45,453 nt of DNA from Ignavibacteriales bacterium (GTDB lineage Bacteria > Bacteroidota > Ignavibacteria > UBA10030). The notes under the pieces are model-generated. The model had not been told where the DNA came from. It made no database searches and was given only the letters and a program-made list of their open reading frames with translations. The stretch lies in assembly GCA_016192345.1 (NCBI GenBank), contig JACPUH010000009.1:1-45453 (forward strand), given 5' to 3'. This document shows positions 34,909 to 42,694 of the stretch, piece by piece (position 1 is the first letter of the stretch; every line of letters begins with the position of its first letter). Made by a program: the position numbers and the translations under genes.

Positions 34909-35274
34909 TCAAGTTGGAGAACCGGCCATGGTCCGGGAATGATCGTCGATTGCTTCGACGATGGCACACTGAAAGAGGCCATGCGCGATTGTGTAGGCGA
35001 CGATCAGAACGATGCTCATCCAAATCAGTGCAGTAGCACCGGGTCCGATCCTCGGGAGCCACGATTGATAGAAGGAGACGAACAATGCCAGGATGAGGGC
35101 AATAGCAGCATAGTAATACCAGATGCCCCTGCTGTAGGAGGATACACGAAGAAGTGCGCCGCAGCGCTGACATTTCAAGTATCCTTTGGATTTCTCCGCG
35201 ACGGTAACCCCTTGTCGGGAAAAAAGGTCACGGAACACGGTGGTTGCGGTGTTATTGCATGCCGGACATTTCAT
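34909..35274 (-). CDS. Zinc-ribbon membrane protein
   Basis: 121 residues. An N-terminal zinc ribbon (MKCPACNN ... LKCQRCGALLRV, about residues 3-42) is followed by two membrane segments (YYYAAIALILALFVSF and ALIWMSIVLIVAYTIAHGLF). AGGAGGACC precedes the ATG. Such small ribbon-plus-two-helix proteins are widespread and uncharacterised. Confidence 0.7.
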   Translation of the reverse strand: MKCPACNNTATTVFRDLFSRQGVTVAEKSKGYLKCQRCGALLRVSSYSRGIWYYYAAIALILALFVSFYQSWLPRIGPGATALIWMSIVLIVAYTIAHGLFQCAIVEAIDDHSRTMAGSPT

Positions 35275-35446
35275 AGGTCCTCCTCTGGAGAGTCTTCATG
35301 AAATCTTCTTTTCTTGGCGAATCAATCTTTCTGTGTTTCCAGAGATCATCGCTCGCTGACCTTATGGAAATGAATTGTGTCCCCAAAAGTCGATCGATTC
35401 TCGGTTCCCCCCGCAAAAACAGAGAGTGCGCGAAGCTTTGTCGCTG

Positions 35447-36127
35447 TCAGGTGATTGCGCCCGCCTTCTCTCGCGAGAGTTGTGTGATGTCTCTACACTC
35501 CAAAATTCTCTTCGGATATCCTCCTTCGGCGGCATGGATCATCGCGCGACCGACATCCTCCAGGGTACATACATACTTCGGGAACAGGAGTTTCAGGACA
35601 GGATACAAAGGCGCGAGAGCTTTGGAGAACGCTAGACTGTTCTTGAGCCCCGGTGTGGGTTTGATGAATCCCGGCCTGAACGCGTATACCGCCTTGAAGG
35701 GAAATTTCATGAGGTCGTTTTCGGTTTTTCCTTTGACTCGCGCCCACATGCTACGGCCTTGTTCCGTGCCGTCTGTTCCTGCTCCGGACACATAACAAAA
35801 GGTCATATCGGGGTTAAGACGCGACAACGTTCGGGCGGCGGATATGGTCAAGTCGTATGTAAGCCGGCGATATTCTTCTTCTTGTTTTCCCACCGAAGTA
35901 ACTCCAAGACAAAAGAAACAGGCGTTGTATCCGCGCAGGCGATCTTCAATCGTCGTGTAATCATAGAAGTCGTTGTGGAGCAACTCGTTCAGTTTGCGAT
36001 GCTTCATGTTGCAGGATCTTCGACCGATCACGAGGATCGATTGCACCGCAGCGTCATGGAGTGCCTCGTGAAGGACGCCTTCACCAACCATACCCGTGCC
36101 GCCGAACAGTATCGCCTTAGTATTCAT
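35447..36127 (-). CDS. NAD(P)-binding Rossmann-fold protein (atypical SDR)
   Basis: 226 residues from ATG 36127. The nucleotide-binding motif AILFGGTGMVGEG lies at the N-terminus, followed by VIGRRSCNMKHRKL, CFFCLGVTSVGKQEEEYRRLTYD and FCYVSGAGTDG. It matches short NAD(P)H-binding epimerase-like proteins (NmrA/HTATIP2-like atypical SDRs). Substrate unknown. An attC-like half-site lies 36 bp upstream of its start, so it may be the gene of the first cassette or the last chromosomal gene before the array; no matching left boundary is visible. Confidence 0.8.
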   Translation of the reverse strand: MNTKAILFGGTGMVGEGVLHEALHDAAVQSILVIGRRSCNMKHRKLNELLHNDFYDYTTIEDRLRGYNACFFCLGVTSVGKQEEEYRRLTYDLTISAARTLSRLNPDMTFCYVSGAGTDGTEQGRSMWARVKGKTENDLMKFPFKAVYAFRPGFIKPTPGLKNSLAFSKALAPLYPVLKLLFPKYVCTLEDVGRAMIHAAEGGYPKRILECRDITQLSREKAGAIT

Positions 36128-36162
36128 AGGTCGTTGGTAGTTATCTCGTTTAGGGTGATTGC

Positions 36163-36184
36163 GCATAACGTTTGCGGTACGAAA
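36163..36184 (+). repeat. attC-like half-site at the left edge of the array
   Basis: GCATAAC followed by GTTTGCGG matches the left end of the type-2 repeats at 40555 and 41415, then similarity stops. The preceding bases GATTGCGC also follow the end pattern of other cassettes (TTGCGCATAAC). The right half is absent here. Confidence 0.6.
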
Positions 36185-36224
36185 CCTAAATTCAGGACAT
36201 GATCGTCTACTCGGCTTATGATTG

Positions 36225-36932
36225 TTATCCACCGGCGGAGGCTGCGTCAACGAGCGACTTCGGCTTTGCACCCATCATCAGTAGCCACAACATCAACGCG
36301 ACCTCTCCGAGGAGGGTGGGAAAGGCAATCGTATTGACAATGTCTGAGTATTGTGGCGCCAGAAGGCCAGTCAAGCTGATTGTCACATAGGCAAAGCAAT
36401 TGATGATCAGCCAGACCCCCAGGAAGCGGGGAAGAAAGCCCGACCGGAAGACAAGGAGGCCAAGCGGAAAGAGCCACAGGCCCCAAAAGAGTTCGGAGGC
36501 ATTCGTTCCCTTGCCATTCAAGTCGAGGAATGACATCGCAAGAGCTTCGCGCAGGGGTCTATCGACTGTCGACCAAAAATCTTCGCCGCGCAAGAGTTCT
36601 AAGGCGGTGATCTGGTTCATTACGGACCAAACACCGCCCGGGATCTGGATGAGAACCAGAATCACCATGAGCACCGCAAGCCGTTTGTCCACCTCTTTGA
36701 GGAGAAAGTAAAGTACCAGGACAACGGAAAGAAAGAAGAGGACTGAAAAGAGTTGGTTCACGATGTGGATTGTGAAGAGGGATTGAGAGGCGAGAATGTT
36801 CGCGGCCGTTGCAGCGGCGTCTCCCCGCACCATCAGCTTGCCGGGTACATACATCACACTAAAGACGCCGGTGGCTATCATGAGCAGGTACAGGAATCCC
36901 GTCATTCTTGCGGACTTCTTGGTTGAGTTCAT
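36225..36932 (-). CDS. DUF4386 family membrane protein
   Basis: 235 residues from ATG 36932 (GGAGAAATATC upstream). About six membrane segments, starting MTGFLYLLMIATGVFSVMY, and the conserved DUF4386 stretch LFWGLWLFPLGLLVFRSGFLPRFLGVWL are clear. The family is widespread and uncharacterised. The gene is enclosed by a type-2 left half-site and a type-2 right half-site, as if it had been inserted into, or had replaced the middle of, one repeat. It is antisense to the array's toxin-antitoxin genes. Confidence 0.85.
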   Translation of the reverse strand: MNSTKKSARMTGFLYLLMIATGVFSVMYVPGKLMVRGDAAATAANILASQSLFTIHIVNQLFSVLFFLSVVLVLYFLLKEVDKRLAVLMVILVLIQIPGGVWSVMNQITALELLRGEDFWSTVDRPLREALAMSFLDLNGKGTNASELFWGLWLFPLGLLVFRSGFLPRFLGVWLIINCFAYVTISLTGLLAPQYSDIVNTIAFPTLLGEVALMLWLLMMGAKPKSLVDAASAGG

Positions 36933-37107
36933 GATATTTCTCCAATAGTTTGTTTGGCTTCCGTCTACGCAATACTCTCTGATTCTGTTCCACTCCATGT
37001 GCTGCAAAACGGTTGATCACCAAGAGTCTTTGCTTGCATCTGCTATGTGTAAAGGCAAGAGCCAACCGTGGTCGTGTGATGAACCCAATCCAGCCTGCAA
37101 ACGTTTG

Positions 37108-37197
37108 GCAAAACCGTTGAGCGACGTCAACTATTTTCAAACTGAGTGTGAACTGAGCCTATCAAAAGACGGAGCGCCGTTGTTGCCGCTGTTATGC
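37108..37197 (+). repeat. attC-like repeat A (truncated; type-2 right half)
   Basis: Starts at CAAAACCGTTGAGCGACG and runs to the right box GTTATGC (37191). Its inner box CGTTGTTGCCGC defines subfamily type 2, shared with the right half of repeat C. The left half is missing or replaced; CAAACGTTTGG just before it may be a rearranged left end. Confidence 0.75.
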
Positions 37198-37214
37198 GTT
37201 CGTGCACGGCGGCA

Positions 37215-38072
37215 TCAGTGATGTTGTTCCTGAAGCCGGTAGAGCCTTCGGGTCCCCTGTAGCCCTTTGAGTTGATATTCGCCAGCATCAGAAAATGTGA
37301 GATGAGAACCTTCAAGGAGCGCAACCGTCGAATCGGAAATCAGTACCTCCCCAGGACCCGCAAGGGATGCGACCCGTGTCACAACGTGGACTGCGATTCC
37401 ACGAACATCATCCACGTGGCGCTCAACTTCTCCCGAATGGACTCCGGCGCGGATTTGAATCCCGTCTTCCTGTGCCATTCGAGCAATGGAAGCTGCACAC
37501 GCAACCGCTCGCTCTGTGCCGTCAAACATTGCCAGGAATCCATCGCCCGTTGTCGTGATCTCGCGTCCACGAAAACGATCTAACTCCAGTCGGACGCGGT
37601 CGAAATGCTGCGCCAGCAGTTTCTTCCACGCGACATCTCCTAATTGCGCGGCGATCGGCGTTGAATTGACAATATCCGTAAGCATAAGTGTCGTTAGAAC
37701 GCGTTCACCGGAAATATTTGGTCGTGCCCATGCCGCGCCATGCCGGAATTCAATCCCCACCGCCGGCTCGTCACCAACAACCCAAGCATCATGACCCGGT
37801 GGAATATCATAAACATCTCCAGGCCCGATGGTGCTTTCGGTACCGTTATCCAGAATGAGCTGCATGCGACCGGAAATCAGAATGCCCTGATGATGAAATT
37901 GGCAGCTCGGAGTTCCGACACGGGGCTTTGTATCTTTGGACCAACGCCAGCCGGGTTGTTGGACGACCTTTGCTACAAATGTTTCGCCCAGGATGATAAT
38001 CTGGGCGTTGAAGTTCGGGAATGAGAGAGTCTCGTCCGGCTTCTCAAAACGCTTTGATATGATTTGGTTCAT
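37215..38072 (-). CDS. Cupin-class III nucleotide cyclase fusion protein
   Basis: 285 residues from ATG 38072 (GGAGAAGC upstream). Residues about 40-120 form a cupin barrel (CQFHHQGILISGRMQL, GPGDVYDIPPGHDAWV). Residues about 130-285 are a class III adenylate/guanylate cyclase domain: LMLTDIVNST with the first metal Asp, TTGDGFLAMFDG with the second, and RAGVHSGEVE ... GIAVHVVTRVASLAGPGEVLISDS. Both metal-site motifs are intact, so the cyclase could be active. The cupin may sense a ligand. It is the only gene of its cassette. Confidence 0.87.
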   Translation of the reverse strand: MNQIISKRFEKPDETLSFPNFNAQIIILGETFVAKVVQQPGWRWSKDTKPRVGTPSCQFHHQGILISGRMQLILDNGTESTIGPGDVYDIPPGHDAWVVGDEPAVGIEFRHGAAWARPNISGERVLTTLMLTDIVNSTPIAAQLGDVAWKKLLAQHFDRVRLELDRFRGREITTTGDGFLAMFDGTERAVACAASIARMAQEDGIQIRAGVHSGEVERHVDDVRGIAVHVVTRVASLAGPGEVLISDSTVALLEGSHLTFSDAGEYQLKGLQGTRRLYRLQEQHH

Positions 38073-38178
38073 CCAGCTTCTCCTTTGAATTGAGCGCTGA
38101 GGTTTCCGCTGACGATAGCTGAGCCTTTTCAAGCGCTTCTCGTTCAACTTGATGAATCATTCGACCGCCGCGCATGAC

Positions 38179-38404
38179 GCATAACGTTTGGCGTAACCAC
38201 GTAGCGGTTTTGCGAACTATTCCCGAAGGGATCCCTTCGGGACAAACGATGCGGCGGAGGCCGTTACAAAGAACTCATTCTTTTCGCGGCCGTAGCCTCC
38301 GGCCAAGAGTGAGCAAAACCGTTGAGCGACCACAACTGTTGTTTTTAAGTTCGCTTCATCCGCGCCTATCAACAAAGGGAGCGTCGTGGTTACGCGTGTT
38401 ATGT
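38179..38404 (+). repeat. attC-like repeat B (type 1/type 1)
   Basis: 226 bp. Left box GCATAAC, right box GTTATGT; inner boxes GCGTAACCACG and CGTGGTTACGC are exact complements. A second arm pair, GCGGTTTTGC / GCAAAACCG, lies inside, and the optional 20-bp palindrome CCCGAAGG...CCTTCGGG is present at 38222-38241. Confidence 0.85.
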
Positions 38405-38452
38405 GAAGTTGCCCCGCACGTTTAGTGGTCATTCTCCAGCATGTGGAGTGTA

Positions 38453-39424
38453 TCATACTCGATCTTGCACATTTATTACTACTTTCCCGCGGGCGTGCCC
38501 TTCTCCAAGATACCTAAGTGCTTCCGCAGTCTCACTCAAGGGATACCGTCTATCTATGACAGGGACGACTTTGCCCGCTTCCAGAAGCTCTTTGAGAAAA
38601 GCCAAATCTTTTTGGCTTCGTTTCGCCGATACGCCTCCCATTTTCTTGCCCCCGGTTTCTGACATCCATGACCCCATGAGCATCGCCTGGAAGATTTGAG
38701 GCATGGAACCTCCGGCCATAACATAAATGCCCTTGGGAGTTAAGGCACGCTTATAAGCTGAAAGCGAATGATATCCGTTTGCAGCAAGAATCAGGTCATA
38801 CTGCTGCCCACTTTGGGTGAAATCTTCTTTGGTGTAATCAATAACATGGTCTGCCCCAAGCAAGCGCGCCTGGTCCAAATTCCTGGTGCTGCACACGGCT
38901 GTGACTTCAGCGCCGAACGATTTGGAAATCTGCACCGCAAACGTCCCCACCCCACCTGAGGCGCCATTAATCAGAACCTTTTGTCCTGGCTGAATCTGTC
39001 CTGTGTCGCGAAGACCCTGCAGGGCGGTGACCGCCGCCATAGGTACGGCCGCCGCTCCCTCGAACGATAGAGTGGACGGCTTCAACGCCAAAGCATTTTC
39101 AGGAGAACATGCATACTCAGCAAAACCGCCCCGGACCATCCCGAATACCCCATCACCTGGCTGAAACTGCTTGACATTTCTGCCAACGGCTTCAACCCGT
39201 CCCGCTATGTCAGCGCCGAGTCGCGTGTCTTTGGGTTTGAGCAGCCCCCCGCCCATCAGGCGAATCAAGAATATGTCAGCGGTCAGGAAGTGCCAGTCAT
39301 ATGCATTTACGGACGCCGCATGAACCTTTATCAAGACTTCATCGTCCTTGGGTGTAGGTTTTTCTACCTCTTTTAGTTCAAGAACATCGGGAGAGCCATA
39401 TTTATGATAGACAATTGCTTTCAT
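38453..39424 (-). CDS. NAD(P)-dependent alcohol dehydrogenase / quinone reductase (MDR family)
   Basis: 323 residues. Medium-chain dehydrogenase/reductase without structural zinc: N-terminal GroES-like domain (VLIKVHAASVNAYDWH, GADIAGRVEAVG, FQPGDGVFG), then the Rossmann motif GASGGVGTFAVQI near 150 and a catalytic-domain end (AGKVVPVIDRRYPLSETAEAL). It resembles quinone oxidoreductase-like MDR enzymes that use NADPH. Substrate unknown. It is the single gene of its cassette, antisense to the plus-strand toxin-antitoxin cassettes. Confidence 0.92.
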   Translation of the reverse strand: MKAIVYHKYGSPDVLELKEVEKPTPKDDEVLIKVHAASVNAYDWHFLTADIFLIRLMGGGLLKPKDTRLGADIAGRVEAVGRNVKQFQPGDGVFGMVRGGFAEYACSPENALALKPSTLSFEGAAAVPMAAVTALQGLRDTGQIQPGQKVLINGASGGVGTFAVQISKSFGAEVTAVCSTRNLDQARLLGADHVIDYTKEDFTQSGQQYDLILAANGYHSLSAYKRALTPKGIYVMAGGSMPQIFQAMLMGSWMSETGGKKMGGVSAKRSQKDLAFLKELLEAGKVVPVIDRRYPLSETAEALRYLGEGHARGKVVINVQDRV

Positions 39425-39516
39425 GAATATTCCTTCAAGATTACTTTATTTTCAATCGGCACGGATGTCTGCTGCCAGAGCATGTATTGCCTTGCAGCAT
39501 TGTGTTGGGCAATTGC

Positions 39517-39740
39517 ACATAACGTTTGGCGTAACCACGCAGCGGTTTTGCGAACTATTCCCGAAGGGATCCCTTCGGGACAAACGATACGGCGAAGGCC
39601 GTTACAAAGAACTCATTCTTTTCGCGGCCGTAGCCGCACACCAACTGCGAGCAAAACCGTTGAGCGACGTCAACTATTTTCAAACTGAGTTTTAACCGAG
39701 CCTATTAAAAGACGGAGCGCCGTTGTTGCCGCTGTTATGC
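39517..39740 (+). repeat. attC-like repeat C (chimera, type 1/type 2)
   Basis: 224 bp. Left box ACATAAC with type-1 inner box GCGTAACCACG, but right half of type 2 (CGTTGTTGCCGC, GTTATGC). The inner boxes therefore do not pair. The 20-bp palindrome is present (39560-39579), as in other type-1 left halves. Confidence 0.85.
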
Positions 39741-39848
39741 GTTCGTTGGTTTGCATGATCGATGCACTCTGGCTGTAAGTGCTTCATTGGAATTCCTCGA
39801 ACGGGCGGGCAAGTACACAATCCCGCCCCTCAAGGGCCTAGTGACCGC

Positions 39849-39877
39849 TTGCACATATGCTGTTAAAGTGTTATCAT
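39849..39877 (+). promoter_or_regulatory. Candidate sigma-70 promoter of the HigBA cassette
   Basis: TTGCAC, a 17-base spacer and TATCAT. The -10 ends six bases before the likely GTG start of the toxin, which would make a leaderless message. It shows the cassette carries its own promoter. Confidence 0.5.
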
Positions 39878-39883
39878 GAAGCC

Positions 39884-40174
39884 GTGATCCTCGACTTTGC
39901 GGACAAAACGACGGAAGATATTTATGATGGCCTCGACTCGAAGGCAGCCCGTCGAATTTCACAAAGTGTCTGGACGGTGGCAGTCCGAAAACTCGATATG
40001 TTAAATGCTGCATCGGATCTCCGGGACTTGCGAGTTCCGCCCGCAAATCGACTGGAGGCATTGAAAGGGGAGTGGTCGGGCTACCACTCCATTCGCATTA
40101 ACGACCAGTATCGTATTGTATTTAAGTGGATTGACGGCAACGTCAAAGATGTCTTGATAGCAGACTATCATTGA
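39884..40174 (+). CDS. higB: HigB/RelE-family toxin
   Basis: 96 residues if translation starts at GTG 39884; the family normally begins with a short strand like VILDFADKTTEDIYDG, which favours this over ATG 39857. Further motifs are RKLDMLNAASDLRDLRVPP and YRIVFKWIDGNVKDVLIADYH, typical of host-inhibition-of-growth toxins that cut mRNA on the ribosome. The antitoxin gene lies 13 bp downstream, the reversed order typical of hig loci. Confidence 0.92.
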   Translation: MILDFADKTTEDIYDGLDSKAARRISQSVWTVAVRKLDMLNAASDLRDLRVPPANRLEALKGEWSGYHSIRINDQYRIVFKWIDGNVKDVLIADYH

Positions 40175-40187
40175 AAGGAGAAGAGTC

Positions 40188-40457
40188 ATGATTCCCAAGA
40201 ACCGAAAGCCGACCCATCCTGGGGAAATTCTGCTGGAAGAATTTCTCAAGCCGATGGATATGAGCCAAGTCGAACTTGCCAAGAAGATGGGTGTTCCTAT
40301 CCAGCGAGTGAACACACTCATCAACGGCAAGCGGGATGTGACGGCAGAGACGGCCATACTGTTGTCTCGAGTGTTGAAGACATCATCAGAGTTTTGGATG
40401 AACCTTCAGGTTGCGTACGACCTATTTGAAGCACACCGGGCCATGGAAGCTGCTTAA
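40188..40457 (+). CDS. higA: HigA antitoxin, XRE-family DNA-binding protein
   Basis: 89 residues. HigA signatures are KPTHPGEILLEEFLKPMDMS, the helix-turn-helix QVELAKKMGVPIQRVNTLINGKR and the trailing LLSRVLKTSSEFWMNLQ. It neutralises HigB and represses the operon. AAAGGAG precedes the start. Only about 98 bp separate its stop from repeat D. Confidence 0.95.
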   Translation: MIPKNRKPTHPGEILLEEFLKPMDMSQVELAKKMGVPIQRVNTLINGKRDVTAETAILLSRVLKTSSEFWMNLQVAYDLFEAHRAMEAA

Positions 40458-40554
40458 GCAGCTTTAGTCATCAGAACCTGCCCGCCCGTTGAATCCGCTC
40501 CTGGTTGTACTCCCTCCTGATTGTTGATTTGCACTTCCGCAGCAAACCAATGAC

Positions 40555-40758
40555 GCATAACGTTTGCGGCAACAACGCAGCGGTTTTGCGAACTATCAAA
40601 AGACGCGGCGAAGGCCGCTACAAAGAACTCATTTTTTTCGCGGCCGTAGCCGCACACCAAGAGTGAGCAAAACCGTTGAGCGACCACAACTGTTGCTTTT
40701 AACATCGCTTCAGACGCGCCTATCAACTAAGGGAGCGTCGTGGTTACGCCTGTTAGCT
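40555..40758 (+). repeat. attC-like repeat D (chimera, type 2/type 1)
   Basis: 204 bp. Left half GCATAAC with type-2 inner box GCGGCAACAACG; right half type 1 (CGTGGTTACGC) ending GTTAGCT. It is the exact mirror of repeat C on the other side of the HigBA cassette. No 20-bp palindrome. Confidence 0.85.
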
Positions 40759-40772
40759 GCAGGGCGCCGTTC

Positions 40773-40799
40773 TTGACTTTCTCATATAAATGATATAAT
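40773..40799 (+). promoter_or_regulatory. Candidate sigma-70 promoter of the Phd-ParE cassette
   Basis: TTGACT, a 15-base AT-rich spacer and TATAAT, 27 bp before the antitoxin ATG. The spacer carries an ATATA / TATAT symmetry that could be the antitoxin operator. The spacing is short. Confidence 0.55.
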
Positions 40800-40826
40800 A
40801 TTGCTACAGTCATTTTGGAGGATGCG

Positions 40827-41099
40827 ATGCCACTTATCAAACCGATTTCTGATCTACGGAACAAGGCCAATGAAATCTCGGACCTTGCCCACACATCTGA
40901 TGAGCCTATCTTCATCACCCGCAACGGGGAAGGGGATATGGTTGTGATGTCGATGGCTCAGTATGGAAAACTTCAGCTAAAGTTAGACCTTTTCCGAAAG
41001 CTTGCAGTCGCTCAGAGTCAACGCGCTGCAGGTGATAAAGGTCGACCCCTTTCTCAAGTTATGAAAGATCTCCGAAAGCAGATTCGTGAGTCGGCCTGA
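40827..41099 (+). CDS. Phd/YefM-family antitoxin
   Basis: 90 residues from ATG 40827 (GGAGG upstream). The Phd/YefM fold is clear: LIKPISDLRNKANEISDLA, then DEPIFITRNGEGDMVVMSMAQYGKL. It binds the operator and blocks the toxin through its C-terminus. Its last 14 bases overlap the toxin gene. Confidence 0.93.
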   Translation: MPLIKPISDLRNKANEISDLAHTSDEPIFITRNGEGDMVVMSMAQYGKLQLKLDLFRKLAVAQSQRAAGDKGRPLSQVMKDLRKQIRESA

Positions 41100-41394
41100 G
41101 TATTCGATTCGCCTCTTACGGATTGCAGAAGAAGATCTTCGGGATATCGTCTCCTATATTGCAGCAGACCGCCCTTCAGCCGCAGAACGGCTTGCTGATC
41201 GAATCGAAAAAGACCTTCAGTTGCTTGCCCGCAATCCACGATTAGGTCGCATTCCTGGAGAAGAAGAACTCCTTCGGAGTGGCTATCGCTACCTTGTCGT
41301 GGAGAACTACCTCATTTTCTACACCCTCGAAGAAAAGACAATCTTGGTGCATCGCATCCTTCACAGTGCTCGGGATTATCTGAATCTCCTCTAA
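41086..41394 (+). CDS. ParE/RelE-superfamily toxin
   Basis: 102 residues starting at GTG 41086 inside the antitoxin gene. The pattern IAEEDLRDIVSYIAADRPSAAERL ... LLARNPRLGRIPGEEEL ... YRYLVVENYLIFYTLEEKTILVHRILHSARD is that of ParE-type toxins, which inhibit gyrase, although related RelE proteins cut mRNA. The C-terminal HRILHSARD is conserved in the family. Translational overlap ties its output to the antitoxin. Confidence 0.93.
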   Translation: MSRPEYSIRLLRIAEEDLRDIVSYIAADRPSAAERLADRIEKDLQLLARNPRLGRIPGEEELLRSGYRYLVVENYLIFYTLEEKTILVHRILHSARDYLNLL

Positions 41395-41414
41395 TTCTGT
41401 TCAAGGCGCCTTGC

Positions 41415-41618
41415 AGCTAACGTTTGCGGCAACAACGCAGCGGTTTTGCGAACTATCAAACGACGCGGCGGAGGCCGCTACAAAGAACTCATTATTTTCG
41501 CGGCCGTAGCCGCACACCAACAGTGAGCAAAACCGTTGAGCGACCACAACTGTTGCTTTTAACATCGCTTCAACCGCGCCTATCAACAAAGGGAGCGTCG
41601 TGGTTACGCCTGTTATGC
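41415..41618 (+). repeat. attC-like repeat E (chimera, type 2/type 1)
   Basis: 204 bp. Left box AGCTAAC with type-2 inner box GCGGCAACAACG; right half type 1 (CGTGGTTACGC, GTTATGC). Its left box pairs with GTTAGCT at the end of repeat D, the other border of the same cassette. Confidence 0.85.
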
Positions 41619-41691
41619 GTTCGTGCGCGGCGGCCATTGGAAAGTGAAGTCCAAATGTTGTATCTTAGACACGCTCACTTTTGGATTCCTG

Positions 41692-41982
41692 ATGTCTATA
41701 CCAGCAACACATATTTCAAAGATTCGGCCGATTTGTGCGAAATATGGCGTTCGCTCACTTGCGATCTTCGGTTCAACTGCCCGCGGGGAAGCCCGCAGTG
41801 ACAGTGACGTGGACATGCTTGTAACGTTCTCCAGTCCGGTCAGTTTCCTTACGCTCGTGGCACTCGAACGAGAGTTGACGGAAATGCTTGGCCGGGAAGT
41901 AGACCTTCAGACCGAAGCGGCACTGAGTCCGTACCTTCGGGACCGTATCCTCAAAGAACGTCAAGTTGTCTATGCCGCATGA
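41692..41982 (+). CDS. mntA: MNT-family nucleotidyltransferase antitoxin
   Basis: 96 residues from ATG 41692. The minimal nucleotidyltransferase motif is complete: SLAIFGSTARGEARSDSDVDMLV, with the GS signature and the two metal-binding Asp residues. In HEPN/MNT modules this enzyme adds AMP to a Tyr of the HEPN toxin and silences it. It overlaps the HEPN gene by 11 bases. Confidence 0.92.
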   Translation: MSIPATHISKIRPICAKYGVRSLAIFGSTARGEARSDSDVDMLVTFSSPVSFLTLVALERELTEMLGREVDLQTEAALSPYLRDRILKERQVVYAA

Positions 41983-42310
41983 TGATCGGGTGTATCTTGA
42001 GCATATTCGAGATGCGATCCTTCGGGTTGAACAGTACACCGAGGGTATCGACCAATCTGAATTCAAACGACAGATTCTCATTCAGGACGGTGTGATTCGT
42101 CAAATTGAGATCATTGGCGAAGCCGTCAAGCGCCTTTCCTCCTCGTATTGTTCCTCCCATCCTGATACTCCGTGGCAAGATATTGCGCGGATGCGTGACA
42201 AGTTGATCCATGGTTACTTTGGAGTTGACATAGAGAAAGTCTGGTTGACTGTCAAAGACGATCTGCCGCCCCTCAAAGCTGAAGTGTTATCCTCCCTCAG
42301 TGCCGCGTAA
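41972..42310 (+). CDS. hepT: HepT-like HEPN toxin (DUF86)
   Basis: 112 residues from ATG 41972. The RNase motif R-x4-H followed by Tyr appears as ARMRDKLIHGYFGVD near residue 80, with the Tyr that MNT enzymes AMPylate. IRDAILRVEQYTEG and QIEIIGEAVKRLSS are typical DUF86 helices. It is a tRNA or mRNA nuclease in characterised relatives, some of which act in phage defence. Confidence 0.93.
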   Translation: MPHDDRVYLEHIRDAILRVEQYTEGIDQSEFKRQILIQDGVIRQIEIIGEAVKRLSSSYCSSHPDTPWQDIARMRDKLIHGYFGVDIEKVWLTVKDDLPPLKAEVLSSLSAA

Positions 42311-42360
42311 GTCTCTCGTCGTACATTGTCCGTCGTGAATTCGTGGCCGCCGCGCATGAC

Positions 42361-42587
42361 GCATAACGTTTGGCGTAACCACGCAGCGGTTTTGCGAACT
42401 ATTCCCGAAGGGATCCCTTCGGGACAAAAGACGCGGCGAAGGCCGCTATCAAACGACTCATTTCTTTCGCGGCCGTAGCCGCACACCAAGAGTGAGCAAA
42501 ACCGTTGAGCGACCACAACTGCTGCTTTTAACTTCGCATCAAACGCGCCTATCAACAGAGGGAGCGACGTGGTTACGCCTGTTATGC
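42361..42587 (+). repeat. attC-like repeat F (type 1/type 1)
   Basis: 227 bp. GCATAAC ... GTTATGC with pairing inner boxes GCGTAACCACG / CGTGGTTACGC. Contains the 20-bp palindrome at 42404-42423. Confidence 0.85.
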
Positions 42588-42694
42588 GCAGCCCGCTTCC
42601 CTTAAATTTCCTTCCAGCCCCTTTTGTATGCTGAAGTGCCTGCCACCCAGATACGTGAATTAGACTCAGCGTTATACAGTGCCAACCCACTGGG

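Noticed and set aside
40559..41621. Composite transposon formed by repeats D and E around the Phd-ParE genes.
   Set aside because: The same repeat spacing continues on both sides with other cargo, so this pair is not special.
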